Of a stretch of DNA of 54,939 bases, positions 17,579 through 26,255 are shown piece by piece (position 1 is the stretch's first letter; each line of letters begins with the position of its first letter). The DNA comes from Nocardiopsis suaedae. Lineage in GTDB: Bacteria; Actinomycetota; Actinomycetes; Streptosporangiales; Streptosporangiaceae. The notes beneath the pieces are model-generated. The model was not told where the DNA came from. It saw only the letters and a list, made by a program, of their open reading frames with translations, and ran no database searches. The position numbers and the translations under genes were made by a program. Location: positions 1-54,939 of the forward strand of contig NZ_JAQFWP010000047.1 in the NCBI RefSeq assembly GCF_027706745.1, in the 5' to 3' direction.

Positions 17579-18298
17579 GTGTTCGGACGCCGCAAGAAGA
17601 GCGAGAAGACCGGCGCCGACGCGGTGGAGGAGTCCCCCGCGGGTGCGGCTCCCGCCGACGAGCCGGAGAAGGAGGCCGACCGGCACCGCGTGCTCGGGCC
17701 CTGGGACCCCTCTGAGGACGTGCCCGAGTACCCCAGGGTCGACCTGGGGTGCCTGCGGGTGCCGGTGGGCGAGCGCACCCAGATCCGCTTCGACATGACG
17801 CCGGAGAACCGGATCATCGGGGTGAGCCTGATCGACGGCCCCTCCATGGTGCAGGTGCAGGCGTTCGCCGCGCCCAAGACCAGCGGCCTGTGGGACGAGA
17901 TGCGCGAGGAGCTCGTCGAGCAGATCACCAAGCAGGGCGGCAAGGTCGAGCCGTTCGACGGCGCGTTCGGCCCGGAGCTGCGCGCGGTCGTGCCGGTGCA
18001 GGGCAAGAAGGACGAGGAGGGCCGCCAGCTCGGCCAGCCCATGCGGTTCATCGGGGTGGACGGTCCCCGGTGGGTGCTGCGCGGGGTGATCCGCGGCGAG
18101 GGCGCGGTCAAGCCCGAGGTCATGGCCCAGGTGGAAGAGGTCTTCCAGAAGATCGTGGTGGTGCGCGGCGACGACCCGGTGCCGCCGCGGGAGATGCTGA
18201 GGATCACCGTGCCCAAGGAGATCCAGGAGCAGATCAAGGCCCAGCAGGCCAAGCGCGCCGAGAAGGCGGCGCCCGACGGGGCGGCCCGCAAGGCCTAG
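17579..18298 (+). CDS. DUF3710 family protein
   Basis: The 239-aa cytoplasmic protein has the conserved DUF3710 core at about residues 45-215, with RVDLGCLRVPVG, ASGLWDEMREE-like (here TSGLWDEMREEL) and EMLRITVPKEIQ. The ends are charged and disordered, with a Lys-rich MFGRRKKSEK start and an AQQAKRAEKAA finish. The gene lies next to dut in many actinobacteria. The function is unknown. The GTG at 17579 follows GGGAGAGGTG. It is probably co-transcribed with valS-dut and ends at the hairpin at 18315. Confidence 0.88.
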   Translation: MFGRRKKSEKTGADAVEESPAGAAPADEPEKEADRHRVLGPWDPSEDVPEYPRVDLGCLRVPVGERTQIRFDMTPENRIIGVSLIDGPSMVQVQAFAAPKTSGLWDEMREELVEQITKQGGKVEPFDGAFGPELRAVVPVQGKKDEEGRQLGQPMRFIGVDGPRWVLRGVIRGEGAVKPEVMAQVEEVFQKIVVVRGDDPVPPREMLRITVPKEIQEQIKAQQAKRAEKAAPDGAARKA

Positions 18299-18314
18299 GC
18301 TCCGTCGGACGTGG

Positions 18315-18338
18315 AGAGGCGCCCCTCGGGGCGCCTCT
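18315..18338. terminator. Bidirectional terminator hairpin
   Basis: AGAGGCGCC pairs with GGCGCCTCT around a short C/G/T loop, followed by TCCGTT. It sits between the convergent DUF3710 and serpin genes. Confidence 0.8.
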
Positions 18339-18360
18339 TCCGTTCCCGCCGAGGCCCGGC

Positions 18361-19479
18361 TCAGCCCTCGGCGGGGCCGGGGTCCTCGGGGCTGGTGATG
18401 CCGCCCATGAACAGGGCCGCGCCGCGGCGGCGCAGGACGAAGGAGAAGGGCCGGTCGGCGGTGAACTCCTCGGGCCGGGGCGGCGGCGCCAACGAGGCCA
18501 CCCGCATCACGACCGCCGTCGCGGCGGCGCCCTCGGCGCCCTTCTCGTCCACGCGCAGGCGCGCCTGGTGCACCACCTCGTCGATGAGCAGGCGGCGGTC
18601 GACGATGCCCGACAGGTCGCTGTCCGGGGTGAAGACGGTCGGCGCGCCCGCCGCCGACAGCGGCGAGGACAGCAGGGCCCGCCCGGTGATCTCGAAGCGC
18701 GGCAGGGCGAGCCGGACCCGGGCGTCCTTGGCCGTGCCGTAGAGGCGTTCCAGGATGCGGATCGGGGGCAGTGGCGCCTGGTCGGCGTCGTCGGCGTCCT
18801 CGGGGGGCAGCAGCAGGTCCAGGAACAGCTCCTCGCCGCCGGCCAGGGTGGCCATGGCCCAACCGTCCGAGCGGGCGAAGGGCATGTCGGCGCTGCGGTG
18901 CATCATGGCGGTGTCGAAGGCGCCCCGCGGTGCGTGGAAGGGGGCGGGCGCGGTCTTCCCGGGGTCGAACGGCTCCGCCCAGACCACGCGGGTCCACAGG
19001 GCGTTGAGCAGCATGGCCTGGGTCGAGGCCTGCACGTCGCCCGGCTGGAGCAGCTCGGGGATCAGGCCGCGGGTGAGGTCGGCGACCTCGGTGTTGGCGG
19101 CCTTGCGCACGCCCTCGGGGTCCCCGGAGAAGTCGGCGGTGCGCACCGAGGACGAGCGGCGCCCGGCCAGGCGCTCGGCGAAGGCGGGGTCGACCCGGAG
19201 CTCCTCGCGCACCCACAGCGAGGTGGCCGACTCCAGCTCCGGTGTGCCGGCGGCGCCGGGTTCCAGCGCCTCGACCAGCGCGTCCAGGTGCGCGGTGAGC
19301 CCCTTGCCCAGCAGCGCCTCCAGCTCCGAGCGGGTGCGGCCGCGCGCCCCGGTGGCCACCGTCCCCAGCGCCTCGCCGACGGAGAAGGGGGACCAGACGC
19401 GCGAGGTGCCGCGCAGGCGGGCGTCGAGGGCGAGGGCGAAGGAGAGGTGGTCGGGGTGGAGCGGGGCGCGGCGGGCCAT
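18361..19479 (-). CDS. Serpin family protease inhibitor
   Basis: The 372-aa protein is a serpin. Characteristic text includes WSPFSVGEALG (helix B), NTEVADLTRGLI, LLNALWTRVVWAEPFD and the C-terminal DRPFSFVLRRRGAALFMGGI. The hinge reads E312-KGAEGAAAT-A, close to the consensus ExGTEAAAAT of inhibitory serpins, so the loop should insert and trap proteases. Counting P17 = Glu312 gives P1-P1' = Ala328-Ser329, which points to elastase/subtilisin-type targets; this is inference. There is no signal peptide, so it probably acts in the cytoplasm or after lysis. The ATG at 19479 has GGAGG upstream. Thermopin from Thermobifida fusca is a characterised bacterial relative. Confidence 0.92.
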   Translation of the reverse strand: MARRAPLHPDHLSFALALDARLRGTSRVWSPFSVGEALGTVATGARGRTRSELEALLGKGLTAHLDALVEALEPGAAGTPELESATSLWVREELRVDPAFAERLAGRRSSSVRTADFSGDPEGVRKAANTEVADLTRGLIPELLQPGDVQASTQAMLLNALWTRVVWAEPFDPGKTAPAPFHAPRGAFDTAMMHRSADMPFARSDGWAMATLAGGEELFLDLLLPPEDADDADQAPLPPIRILERLYGTAKDARVRLALPRFEITGRALLSSPLSAAGAPTVFTPDSDLSGIVDRRLLIDEVVHQARLRVDEKGAEGAAATAVVMRVASLAPPPRPEEFTADRPFSFVLRRRGAALFMGGITSPEDPGPAEG

Positions 19480-19640
19480 GCGCTGCCTCCAGGAGGGCGG
19501 CCGGGACGTGGTCTGCGGCCCACAGTAGGCGGCGGGCGGCCCGCTGTCACCGGGACGGCGGGTGCGGCGGGCGGGGCCGGGAACGCGGGATCCGGGGGAA
19601 TCGGGTTCGGGAACCCGGGCGTTCGCGCCGCGCGTTGCCC

Positions 19641-19646
19641 TAGGGT
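19641..19646 (+). promoter_or_regulatory. Candidate -10 box TAGGGT for the DUF3159 gene
   Basis: TAGGGT lies 44 bp before the ATG at 19691 in the divergent serpin/DUF3159 gap. No clear -35 is seen. Confidence 0.35.
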
Positions 19647-19690
19647 GGGGTGGCGACGAGCAGGAGTTTCGCTGGACGGGCGGGAGCCGT

Positions 19691-20488
19691 ATGACCGAGC
19701 AGCACCGGGCGGTTGACGACACCGGGCAGGACCGGGACGGCGAGGGGCCGCCCGGCGCCCCGAAGGCCTCCGGGGGCTCCGAGGGCGCGGTCTCCGAGGG
19801 CGCGGTCTCCGAGGGCACCGTCGAGGCCGTCGTCCGCGCCCAGCTGTCCAAGGCGCTCGGAGGCAAGCGCGGGATGGTGGAGGCGGCGGTCCCCACCCTC
19901 ACCTTCACCGTCGCCTACCTGGCCTCCCAGGAGCTGAAGCTCGCCCTGGGGCTGGGCATCGGCGCCGCCCTGGTGCTGGGGGCGGTGCGGCTGGCGCAGC
20001 GCTCGTCGGTCCAGTTCGTCTTCAACAGCGTCTTCGGCATCGCCATCGCCGCCGTGTTCGCCCTGCGCAGCGGGGACGCCGAGGACTTCGCGCTGCCGGG
20101 GATCATCTACAACGCGGTCTACGCGGCGGTGCTGATGCTGACCATCGTGATCCGCTGGCCCGCGGTGGGCCTGCTGATCGGCGCGGTCACCGGTGACCCG
20201 ACCGGGTGGCGGGCCAACGCCGCGGTGGTGCGCCTCAGCTCCCGCCTGACGTGGCTGCTGGTGCTGCCGTGCGTGGTCCGGGTGGCGGTGCAGCTGCCGC
20301 TGTGGGCGGCCGAGAAGTACGAGGTGGCGAACACGTTCGCGTTCCTGGGGATCGCGAAGGTGGCCATGGGGTGGCCGCTGCAGGTCGCGGCGCTCGCCGC
20401 CATGGTGTGGCTCCTGGCCCGGGGCCGCACCCCGATGGAGGACGGCATGGGCCTGGGCCCCGCCGACGGCCGAACAACGCGGGACTGA
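19691..20488 (+). CDS. DUF3159 integral membrane protein
   Basis: The 265-aa product has a ~60-residue acidic N-terminus with an imperfect direct repeat (SEGAVSEGAVSEG), then about six membrane helices. The DUF3159 signature segments are AAVPTLTFTVAYLA, VFNSVFGIAIAAVF, RWPAVGLLIGAVTGDPTGWR and VAMGWPLQVAALAAMVWLL. The role is unknown. In streptomycetes this gene is directly followed by two TrkA/RCK genes, but here the LacI-beta-galactosidase operon lies on the other side. The ATG at 19691 follows GGGAG. Confidence 0.88.
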   Translation: MTEQHRAVDDTGQDRDGEGPPGAPKASGGSEGAVSEGAVSEGTVEAVVRAQLSKALGGKRGMVEAAVPTLTFTVAYLASQELKLALGLGIGAALVLGAVRLAQRSSVQFVFNSVFGIAIAAVFALRSGDAEDFALPGIIYNAVYAAVLMLTIVIRWPAVGLLIGAVTGDPTGWRANAAVVRLSSRLTWLLVLPCVVRVAVQLPLWAAEKYEVANTFAFLGIAKVAMGWPLQVAALAAMVWLLARGRTPMEDGMGLGPADGRTTRD

Positions 20489-20511
20489 CCCCCCGCGCAC
20501 CGCGGATTCCC

Positions 20512-20573
20512 GTTGATCTCGGGAGAGTCGGGCTTATGGTGTCCGTTTTAACCCCGAGTTCCCCGAGATCAAC
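20512..20573. repeat. 12-bp inverted repeat with 38-bp spacer
   Basis: GTTGATCTCGGG (20512-20523) and CCCGAGATCAAC (20562-20573) are perfect complements between the convergent ends of the DUF3159 and lacI genes. It probably serves as a terminator stem, but the spacer is long and the location is exactly where local gene order departs from that of Streptomyces. Confidence 0.5.
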
Positions 20574-20611
20574 AACGGGAGTGGCCAGGTGAGTGGGAAC
20601 TCCGGGCGGGC

Positions 20612-21700
20612 CTAGCGTGTCCGGGGCCGCCCCGAGCTGCTGCGGACGACGAGCTCGACCGGGAGCACCACGGGGCCCACGGCCCGCCCGTCTGAGCCGT
20701 CGGCACCGTCGGCACCGTCGATGCGCTCCGTGAGCAGGCGCAGAGCCCGTGCGCCGAGGGCGTCGAAGTCCGTGCGCACCGTCGTCAACGGCGGCAGGAA
20801 GTGGGCGGCCTCGGGGATGTCGTCGCAGCCCACCACGCTGACGTCCTCCGGGACCCGGCGGCCGGCCTCGTACAGGGCGCGCAGCAGCCCCAGCGCCATC
20901 TGGTCGTTGGAGGCGAAGACGGCGGTGGCCTCCGGGTCCTCGGCGATGCGGCGCCCCAGCGCGTAGCCGGAGTCCGCGCTCCAGTCCCCGGCCGTCGGCG
21001 GGGGGACCGGCGCCCCCGCCTCCTCCAGGGCCGCCCGCCATCCGGCGGCCCTCCGCTCGGCCGCGGCCCACCCGGTCGGCCCCGCGATGTGGTGGACGGT
21101 CCGGTGCCCCAGCCCGAGCAGGTGCTCGGTCGCCAGGCGCGCGCCGCTCACCGAATCCGCCATCACCCACGGACCGCCGTCCCCCGGGTCGCTGTCGACG
21201 GCGACGACCGGCCCGTCCAGACCGGCCCGGCCGAGGGCGCCGCCGACCTCCTCCTGGGGAGCGATCACGATCACCCCTTCGGCCCCCTCGGACGCCAGCC
21301 GGCCGGCGGTACGGGCCACGGTGCCGGTGTCGGAGGAGTCCAGGGCGATGGAGCTGACGAGGTAGCCCTCCTCTTGGGCGCCGGCGTTGACGGCGGCCAG
21401 GATCGACGCCGGGCCGAAGCGCGCGGCGTCGAAGGAGATCACGCCGAGCATCCGGGTCCTGCCGCTGGCCAGGGAGCGGGCGCTGCGGCTGGGCCGGTAC
21501 CCGAGGGTGCGGATGGCGTCGGTGACGGCCTCGCGCGTCGACGGGCGCACGGCGGGGTTCCCGTTGAGGACGCGGGAGACCGTCTGCTTCGACACACCGG
21601 CCATGCGCGCGACGTCGTCCATGAGGGGCCGGGCCCCGGCGAAACTGCGCCTGCTGCGCCCCTTGGGCGCGGGGGTTCCGGCGGCCGCGCTTCCGGTCAT
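20612..21700 (-). CDS. LacI family transcriptional repressor
   Basis: The 362-aa product has a LacI-type helix-turn-helix (DDVARMAGVSKQTVSRVLNG, residues ~27-46), the hinge helix region SRSARSLASGRTRMLGVI, and a periplasmic-binding-like sugar domain with FASNDQMALGLLRAL and DVSVVGCDDIPEAAHF. It should repress the operon in which it is the last gene and release DNA when a sugar binds. The ATG at 21700 has AGGAGGAGGA upstream. The upstream in-frame ATG at 21757 lacks that support. A 12-bp palindrome at 30551 is the best operator candidate. Confidence 0.9.
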   Translation of the reverse strand: MTGSAAAGTPAPKGRSRRSFAGARPLMDDVARMAGVSKQTVSRVLNGNPAVRPSTREAVTDAIRTLGYRPSRSARSLASGRTRMLGVISFDAARFGPASILAAVNAGAQEEGYLVSSIALDSSDTGTVARTAGRLASEGAEGVIVIAPQEEVGGALGRAGLDGPVVAVDSDPGDGGPWVMADSVSGARLATEHLLGLGHRTVHHIAGPTGWAAAERRAAGWRAALEEAGAPVPPPTAGDWSADSGYALGRRIAEDPEATAVFASNDQMALGLLRALYEAGRRVPEDVSVVGCDDIPEAAHFLPPLTTVRTDFDALGARALRLLTERIDGADGADGSDGRAVGPVVLPVELVVRSSSGRPRTR

Positions 21701-21790
21701 CGCGGGTGCGTCCTCCTCCTCAGGGCCCCGGCGGCGGTCGCCGGGGCACGAGTCCACAGGATAGGGGAGGTCACGGGGCCCGCCGGTGCG

Positions 21791-23563
21791 TCAGTGCGCC
21801 TCCGGCCCGAGATCCGGGGCGTCGGTGAGGCGGGCCGTCAGGCCGGCAGAGCCGTGCAGTTCGAAGAGGACGAGGTCGTTCGCGCCGGTCCGCAGCACCG
21901 GGCCCGGGACGTACAGGGTCCGCTGGGGCCCACGCCGCCAGTACCGGCCCAGCGCGAACCCGTTGACCCACGCCAGCCCCTTGGTCCATGACGGGAGGGC
22001 GAGGAAGGCGTCGGCGGGGGCCTCCACCTCGAAGGTCCCGCGGTGGAAGGCGGGGCCGACGCCCGTGGTGCGCCCCGTCGGCGCGAAGGCCGACGGCTCC
22101 GGGACGTCCGGCGGCAGGGCGCGGCAGGTCCAGGGCCCCACGGGTGCGCCCTCGAACGCGACGGGGCCGAGCAGGCCCTTGCGGTCCCCGATGCGCGGCC
22201 CGTAGTTGGTCCCGCCCAAGTCCTCCACCAGCACGTCCAGGGCGGCCCCGGCACGGGGGACCCACACGGTCAGCGCCTCCTCGCCGCGTTCGCGCTCCAG
22301 CACCCCCGCAGGGGCGCCGTCCACGAACACCTGGGCGCGGTCGCCGACGCCTCCGGAGAAGCGGAGCACCCCGTCGCCCGCCGCCGGGAGCGCGGACCGG
22401 TAGAGCGCGAACCCGGAAGGAGGGTCCAGCCGGTCCATCGGCAGGGGGGCGCGGTCGGCCGCGACGGTGGTGGAGGGCGCCGCCGACGCGGTCCCGGAGA
22501 ACAGCGGGGCGCACCGGTCCAGGACGACGTCGCGGGGGGCGAGCTTGGCGGCGGGTCCCGGTGCGGGCCCGTCCGGGACAGGGGCGTGGCGGGCGATCAC
22601 CTCGCGGAAGGCGTGGTACTTGGGCCCGGGGTCCCCGTGCTCGGTCAGCGGGGCGTCGTAGTCGTAGGAGGTGACGGTGGCCGCATAGGCGTGGTCGTGG
22701 TTGGCCCCGTTGGTGAGGCCGAAGTTGGTTCCGCCGTGGAACATGTAGATGTTCACCGACGCCCCGGCCGACAGCAGGCGGTCGAGGTCGGCCGCCGCGT
22801 CGGCCGCGTCCCGTACGTGGTGGGGGCCGCCCCAGTGGTCGAACCACCCGATCCAGAATTCGGCGCACATCAGCGGGCCCTCGGCGCGGTGGTCGCGCAT
22901 CCGGGCCAGGGCCCGTTCGACCCCGCCGCCGAAGGTGCCGGTGGCGAGGGCTCCGGGCAGGGCCCCGGCGGCCAGGTGCCGGGGGTCGGCCTGGTCGCAG
23001 GTGAACAGCAGTTCCCGGACGCCGCGGCCGCGCAGCGCCTTCTCCAGGTGCTCCAGATAGGCCGTGTCTTCGCCGTAGGCGCCGTACTCGTTCTCCACCT
23101 GGACCGCGATCACGGGGCCGCCCGCCTCGGCCATGTGCGGCAGCAGCGGGGGAAGGAGGAGGTCGAGGTAGGCGTCGACGGCGGCGGTGAAGCGCGGGTC
23201 GGTGCTGCGCGGCCGGATGCCGTCGTCCGCGGTCAGCCAGGCGGGCAGGCCGCCGCCGTCCCACTCGGCGCAGATGTAGGGGCCGGGGCGGAGCAGCACG
23301 TGCAGGCCCTCGGCGGCGGCCAGCCGCAGGAAGCGCGGCAGGTCGAGGATGCCGTCGAGGCCGAGCGGCGCGCCGGACCGGGGCTGGTGGAGGTTCCAGG
23401 GGATGTAGGTCTCGACCGTGTTCAGACCCATGAGCCGCGCCTTGTGCAGGCGGTCGGCCCACTGGTCCGGGTGGACGCGGAAGTAGTGGAGCGCACCGGA
23501 GATGATCCGGAACGGGTCCCCGCGGAGGAGGAATCCGTCGGCCGTCGTGGTCAGCGCGGGCAT
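21791..23563 (-). CDS. GH35 beta-galactosidase
   Basis: The 590-aa glycoside hydrolase is predicted to cleave terminal beta-galactosides. The TIM-barrel holds GALHYFRVHPDQW, WNLHQP, RPGPYICAEWDGGGLPAWL and the catalytic pair: acid/base Glu159 in QVENEYG and nucleophile Glu235 in CAEFWIGWFDHWG. The C-terminal beta-sandwich domains are of the jelly-roll type common in GH35, with GLAWVNGFALGRYW. There is no signal peptide, so its substrate must be imported or made inside the cell. The ATG at 23563 has GAGAGGA upstream. The MFS gene ends 17 bp before it, so the two are co-transcribed. Confidence 0.93.
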   Translation of the reverse strand: MPALTTTADGFLLRGDPFRIISGALHYFRVHPDQWADRLHKARLMGLNTVETYIPWNLHQPRSGAPLGLDGILDLPRFLRLAAAEGLHVLLRPGPYICAEWDGGGLPAWLTADDGIRPRSTDPRFTAAVDAYLDLLLPPLLPHMAEAGGPVIAVQVENEYGAYGEDTAYLEHLEKALRGRGVRELLFTCDQADPRHLAAGALPGALATGTFGGGVERALARMRDHRAEGPLMCAEFWIGWFDHWGGPHHVRDAADAAADLDRLLSAGASVNIYMFHGGTNFGLTNGANHDHAYAATVTSYDYDAPLTEHGDPGPKYHAFREVIARHAPVPDGPAPGPAAKLAPRDVVLDRCAPLFSGTASAAPSTTVAADRAPLPMDRLDPPSGFALYRSALPAAGDGVLRFSGGVGDRAQVFVDGAPAGVLERERGEEALTVWVPRAGAALDVLVEDLGGTNYGPRIGDRKGLLGPVAFEGAPVGPWTCRALPPDVPEPSAFAPTGRTTGVGPAFHRGTFEVEAPADAFLALPSWTKGLAWVNGFALGRYWRRGPQRTLYVPGPVLRTGANDLVLFELHGSAGLTARLTDAPDLGPEAH

Positions 23564-23580
23564 GAGGGGGTCCTCTCGTC

Positions 23581-24771
23581 TCACGTGGGCCGGGTGGCGC
23601 GCAGGAGCCAGAACGTGGCGGCCAGGCACAGGCCGGACACCGCGCCGAGGATCAGCGGGACGGCCTGCACTCCGGACCACTCGATGGCCCGGCCCAGGGT
23701 CGGCCCGGCGGCGACGCCGCCGGCCATGGACGCCGCGATCACCAGGGCGCCGGCCCGCCGCGCCTGCGGCGCCGCCTTGTACAGCCAGGTCAGGCCGGTC
23801 GGGAAGATCGGCGCGATGAACAGCCCCACCCCGGCGTAGGCGAACGGGGCCAGCGCGGGCACCGCCGCGGCCAGCAGGCACACCGTCATCCCCGCGCACG
23901 ACCAGCCGATGATGGCCTGCGGGGTGAAGCGCAGGGCCAGCGGCGCCACCAGGAACCGGCCCACCGTCATCGTCAGCCAGTACACCGAGGTGGCGGTGGC
24001 CGCCGCGGTGGCGGTGTAGCCGACCGCCTCCAGATGCGTGGGCTCCCACCCGCCGACCCCGGCCTCGATGCCCACGTGCAGCACGTACAGCGCGACGAAG
24101 ACCGCGACCACCGACGCCAGGCTGCGCCGCCGGGCCCGGGCGCGCGCGTCGTCGGCCTCCGCCTCCGGGGGTGCGGGCGCGTGGTCGCCGACCCCGCGCA
24201 GGAACAGCAGCAGCGGCAGGTTGGCCGCCGCGAACGCCAGGAAGACGACCGGGTAGCGGTCGGCGCCGACCGCGCCGATCACCGCCGGGCCGAGGATGGC
24301 GCCGATGCCGAAGTGGGCGTTGAGGACGTTGAGCATCGCCGTGGACCGCTCGCCGAACCCGACGGTGAACAGCCGGTTCAGCCCGTAGTCGACGCCGCCG
24401 AAGCCGAGCCCGGCCAGCAGCGCCATGGCCAGCGCGGCGGGCCAGGTCGGCGCCCAGGCGAACCCGGCGGCGCCCACCGCCATCAGCAGGTAGGACACCG
24501 CCAGCACCCGCCGGTTGCCCTGGCGCAGGTGCAGCGCGTCGAACAGCAGCACCCCGGCGACGCCTCCGACGAAGTGCGCGCTCAGCCCCAGACCGGCCGC
24601 CGCGGGCCCCAGGTCGAACTCGCGGCGGAGGCCCGGGATCGCCGGCCCGTACAGGGCCTGGAGGGCCCCGATGAGGACGAACCCGGCACAGGAGGCGACC
24701 ACGGCCGCCGGGCTGAACAGGGGCCGCGCCGCGGCGGACGGCCGCGGCGGGCGGGTGGCGGGTTCGCTCAT
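23581..24771 (-). CDS. MFS transporter
   Basis: The 396-aa protein has about 12 transmembrane helices in two halves, with a charged central loop (EAEADDARARARRRS) near residue 205. The first half includes FDLGPAAAGLGLSAHFVGGV and LAGLGFGGVDYGLNRLF, a pattern seen in sugar-type MFS carriers such as FucP-like proteins. It could import a galactoside for the neighbouring GH35 enzyme or export a product of the operon. Direction cannot be read from sequence. The ATG overlaps the GMC gene stop by 4 bp (ATGA), which indicates translational coupling. Confidence 0.88.
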   Translation of the reverse strand: MSEPATRPPRPSAAARPLFSPAAVVASCAGFVLIGALQALYGPAIPGLRREFDLGPAAAGLGLSAHFVGGVAGVLLFDALHLRQGNRRVLAVSYLLMAVGAAGFAWAPTWPAALAMALLAGLGFGGVDYGLNRLFTVGFGERSTAMLNVLNAHFGIGAILGPAVIGAVGADRYPVVFLAFAAANLPLLLFLRGVGDHAPAPPEAEADDARARARRRSLASVVAVFVALYVLHVGIEAGVGGWEPTHLEAVGYTATAAATATSVYWLTMTVGRFLVAPLALRFTPQAIIGWSCAGMTVCLLAAAVPALAPFAYAGVGLFIAPIFPTGLTWLYKAAPQARRAGALVIAASMAGGVAAGPTLGRAIEWSGVQAVPLILGAVSGLCLAATFWLLRATRPT

Positions 24772-26255
24772 CGCGCCTCCAGGTGACGGCCCACGATCCC
24801 GTGGGCGAAGGACATGATCGTGCCCTGCGGGCTGACGCCCGGGGCTCCCGGCAGGACGCTCGCGTCGCACAGGTGCAGACCGCTCCATCCGTGGACGCGG
24901 CCCGCCTCGTCGCACACCCCGCCGCGCTCCGGCCGGGCCATCGGGCACCCGGACGTGGCGTGGACGGACACCAGCTCCCAGTCGCCCGGGCGCACGCGCG
25001 CGCAGTACGCCTCGGCGTCCGCCGCCGACCTCAGCGGCCCCGCCGAGCCGGTGGGCGGCAGCAGTTCGACGGCGCCCGCGGCGAACAGCAGGCGCGCGGT
25101 GCGGCGGAAGGCCAGCCGCAGCATGTGGTGGTCGGCCCGGGTCATCCCGTGGCGGAGCAGCGGGCTCCCGCCGACCGCCGAGACGATGCCCGCGGGCCCC
25201 TGCATGCGGACCTGCGTGGTGAACACGGCCAGCCGGTCCTGCGCCGCGAGCAGGGCGTCGACCTGGCGCGGGTCGCGGGAGGCCAGGGCCGCGCCCAGGC
25301 CTCCGGGCGTCAGGTTGGACGGCATGACCAGGACGCCCAGACCGCTGTGCTCGTGGACCTGCGCGGTGAACATGGTGCCGCGCGCGGCGTCCACGGTGTC
25401 GGGGAACCGGGCGATGGTGCGCAGGTTGAGGTGCAGTTCGATGCGGCGGCCCGCGGTGCGCGTGTGGATGCCGCTGCGCCGCAGCAGCACGGGGGTGCCG
25501 ATGGGGCCCGCCGCGAGGAACACGGTGCGGGGGCGGTAGCGGACACGGCGGCCGGTGGCGGCCTCGACGGCCTCGACGGAGCGCACCCGTCTCCCCCTGT
25601 GCCCGATGCGCACCGCGCGGGTCCCCGGGACGATCCGCGCCCCCTCGGCCTCGGCCTGCGGCAGGTAGGTCAGCGCGGTGCTCTGCTTGGCCCCGGTGGG
25701 GCAGCCGGTGGCGCACTGGTTGCGGTGCAGGCACCCGCGGACCGCCCTCTGGGGGTGCTGCCACCGCCACCCCAGGGACTCGGCGGCCTCGGCGAGCAGG
25801 CGCGAGTCCCGGTTTCCGTCGCCGTGCCCCTGGACGGTCATGCCCAAGCGGGTGCGGACCTCGTCGAACCGGGCGGCGACGGCGGCGGGGCCGTTGCCGC
25901 CGTAGCCGGACCGGGCGGCCCACCGGTGCAGGACCGCGTCCGGCGGCGCCCACAGCAGGCCGCCGTTCACCACGGTGGTCCCGCCGACCGCGCAGGCCTC
26001 GCCGAAGGCGATGGTGGGGGTGCCGAACACGGCGGTGGCGCCCGCGTTCCGGTAGAGGCGGCGCATCGACGCGGCGGGGTCCGCCTCGGCCAGCTCCCGC
26101 GTGCCCACCCGCGGCCCCTCCTCCAGGACGGTCACCGACCGGCCGGCCCGCGCGAGTTCCAGCGCCGCCACGCTGCCGCCCGCGCCCGACCCCACGACCA
26201 GCGCGTCGCAGTCGACCTCGGCCGCGGGGCGGGGGGCCCGTCCGAGCCGCGTCAC
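24768..26255 (-). CDS. GMC family FAD-dependent alcohol oxidoreductase
   Basis: The 495-aa flavoenzyme has the Rossmann FAD motif VGSGAGGSVAALELARAG (residues ~18-35), the GMC signature AVGGTTVVNGG, a cysteine-rich stretch CLHRNQCATGCPTGAKQST typical of long-chain alcohol oxidase relatives, and the C-terminal block with HATSGCPMARPE and PQGTIMSFAHGIVGRH, which includes the catalytic His. It should oxidise a primary or secondary alcohol to the carbonyl. The start is the GTG at 26255, overlapping the small upstream gene by 4 bp. The adjacent aminotransferase suggests that the carbonyl is then aminated. Confidence 0.88.
   Translation of the reverse strand: MTRLGRAPRPAAEVDCDALVVGSGAGGSVAALELARAGRSVTVLEEGPRVGTRELAEADPAASMRRLYRNAGATAVFGTPTIAFGEACAVGGTTVVNGGLLWAPPDAVLHRWAARSGYGGNGPAAVAARFDEVRTRLGMTVQGHGDGNRDSRLLAEAAESLGWRWQHPQRAVRGCLHRNQCATGCPTGAKQSTALTYLPQAEAEGARIVPGTRAVRIGHRGRRVRSVEAVEAATGRRVRYRPRTVFLAAGPIGTPVLLRRSGIHTRTAGRRIELHLNLRTIARFPDTVDAARGTMFTAQVHEHSGLGVLVMPSNLTPGGLGAALASRDPRQVDALLAAQDRLAVFTTQVRMQGPAGIVSAVGGSPLLRHGMTRADHHMLRLAFRRTARLLFAAGAVELLPPTGSAGPLRSAADAEAYCARVRPGDWELVSVHATSGCPMARPERGGVCDEAGRVHGWSGLHLCDASVLPGAPGVSPQGTIMSFAHGIVGRHLEAR

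Noticed and set aside
20512-20573. An attachment site or transposon end
   Set aside because: There is no integrase or transposase gene and no matching repeat at the far side of the block. A terminator-type inverted repeat is the simpler reading.
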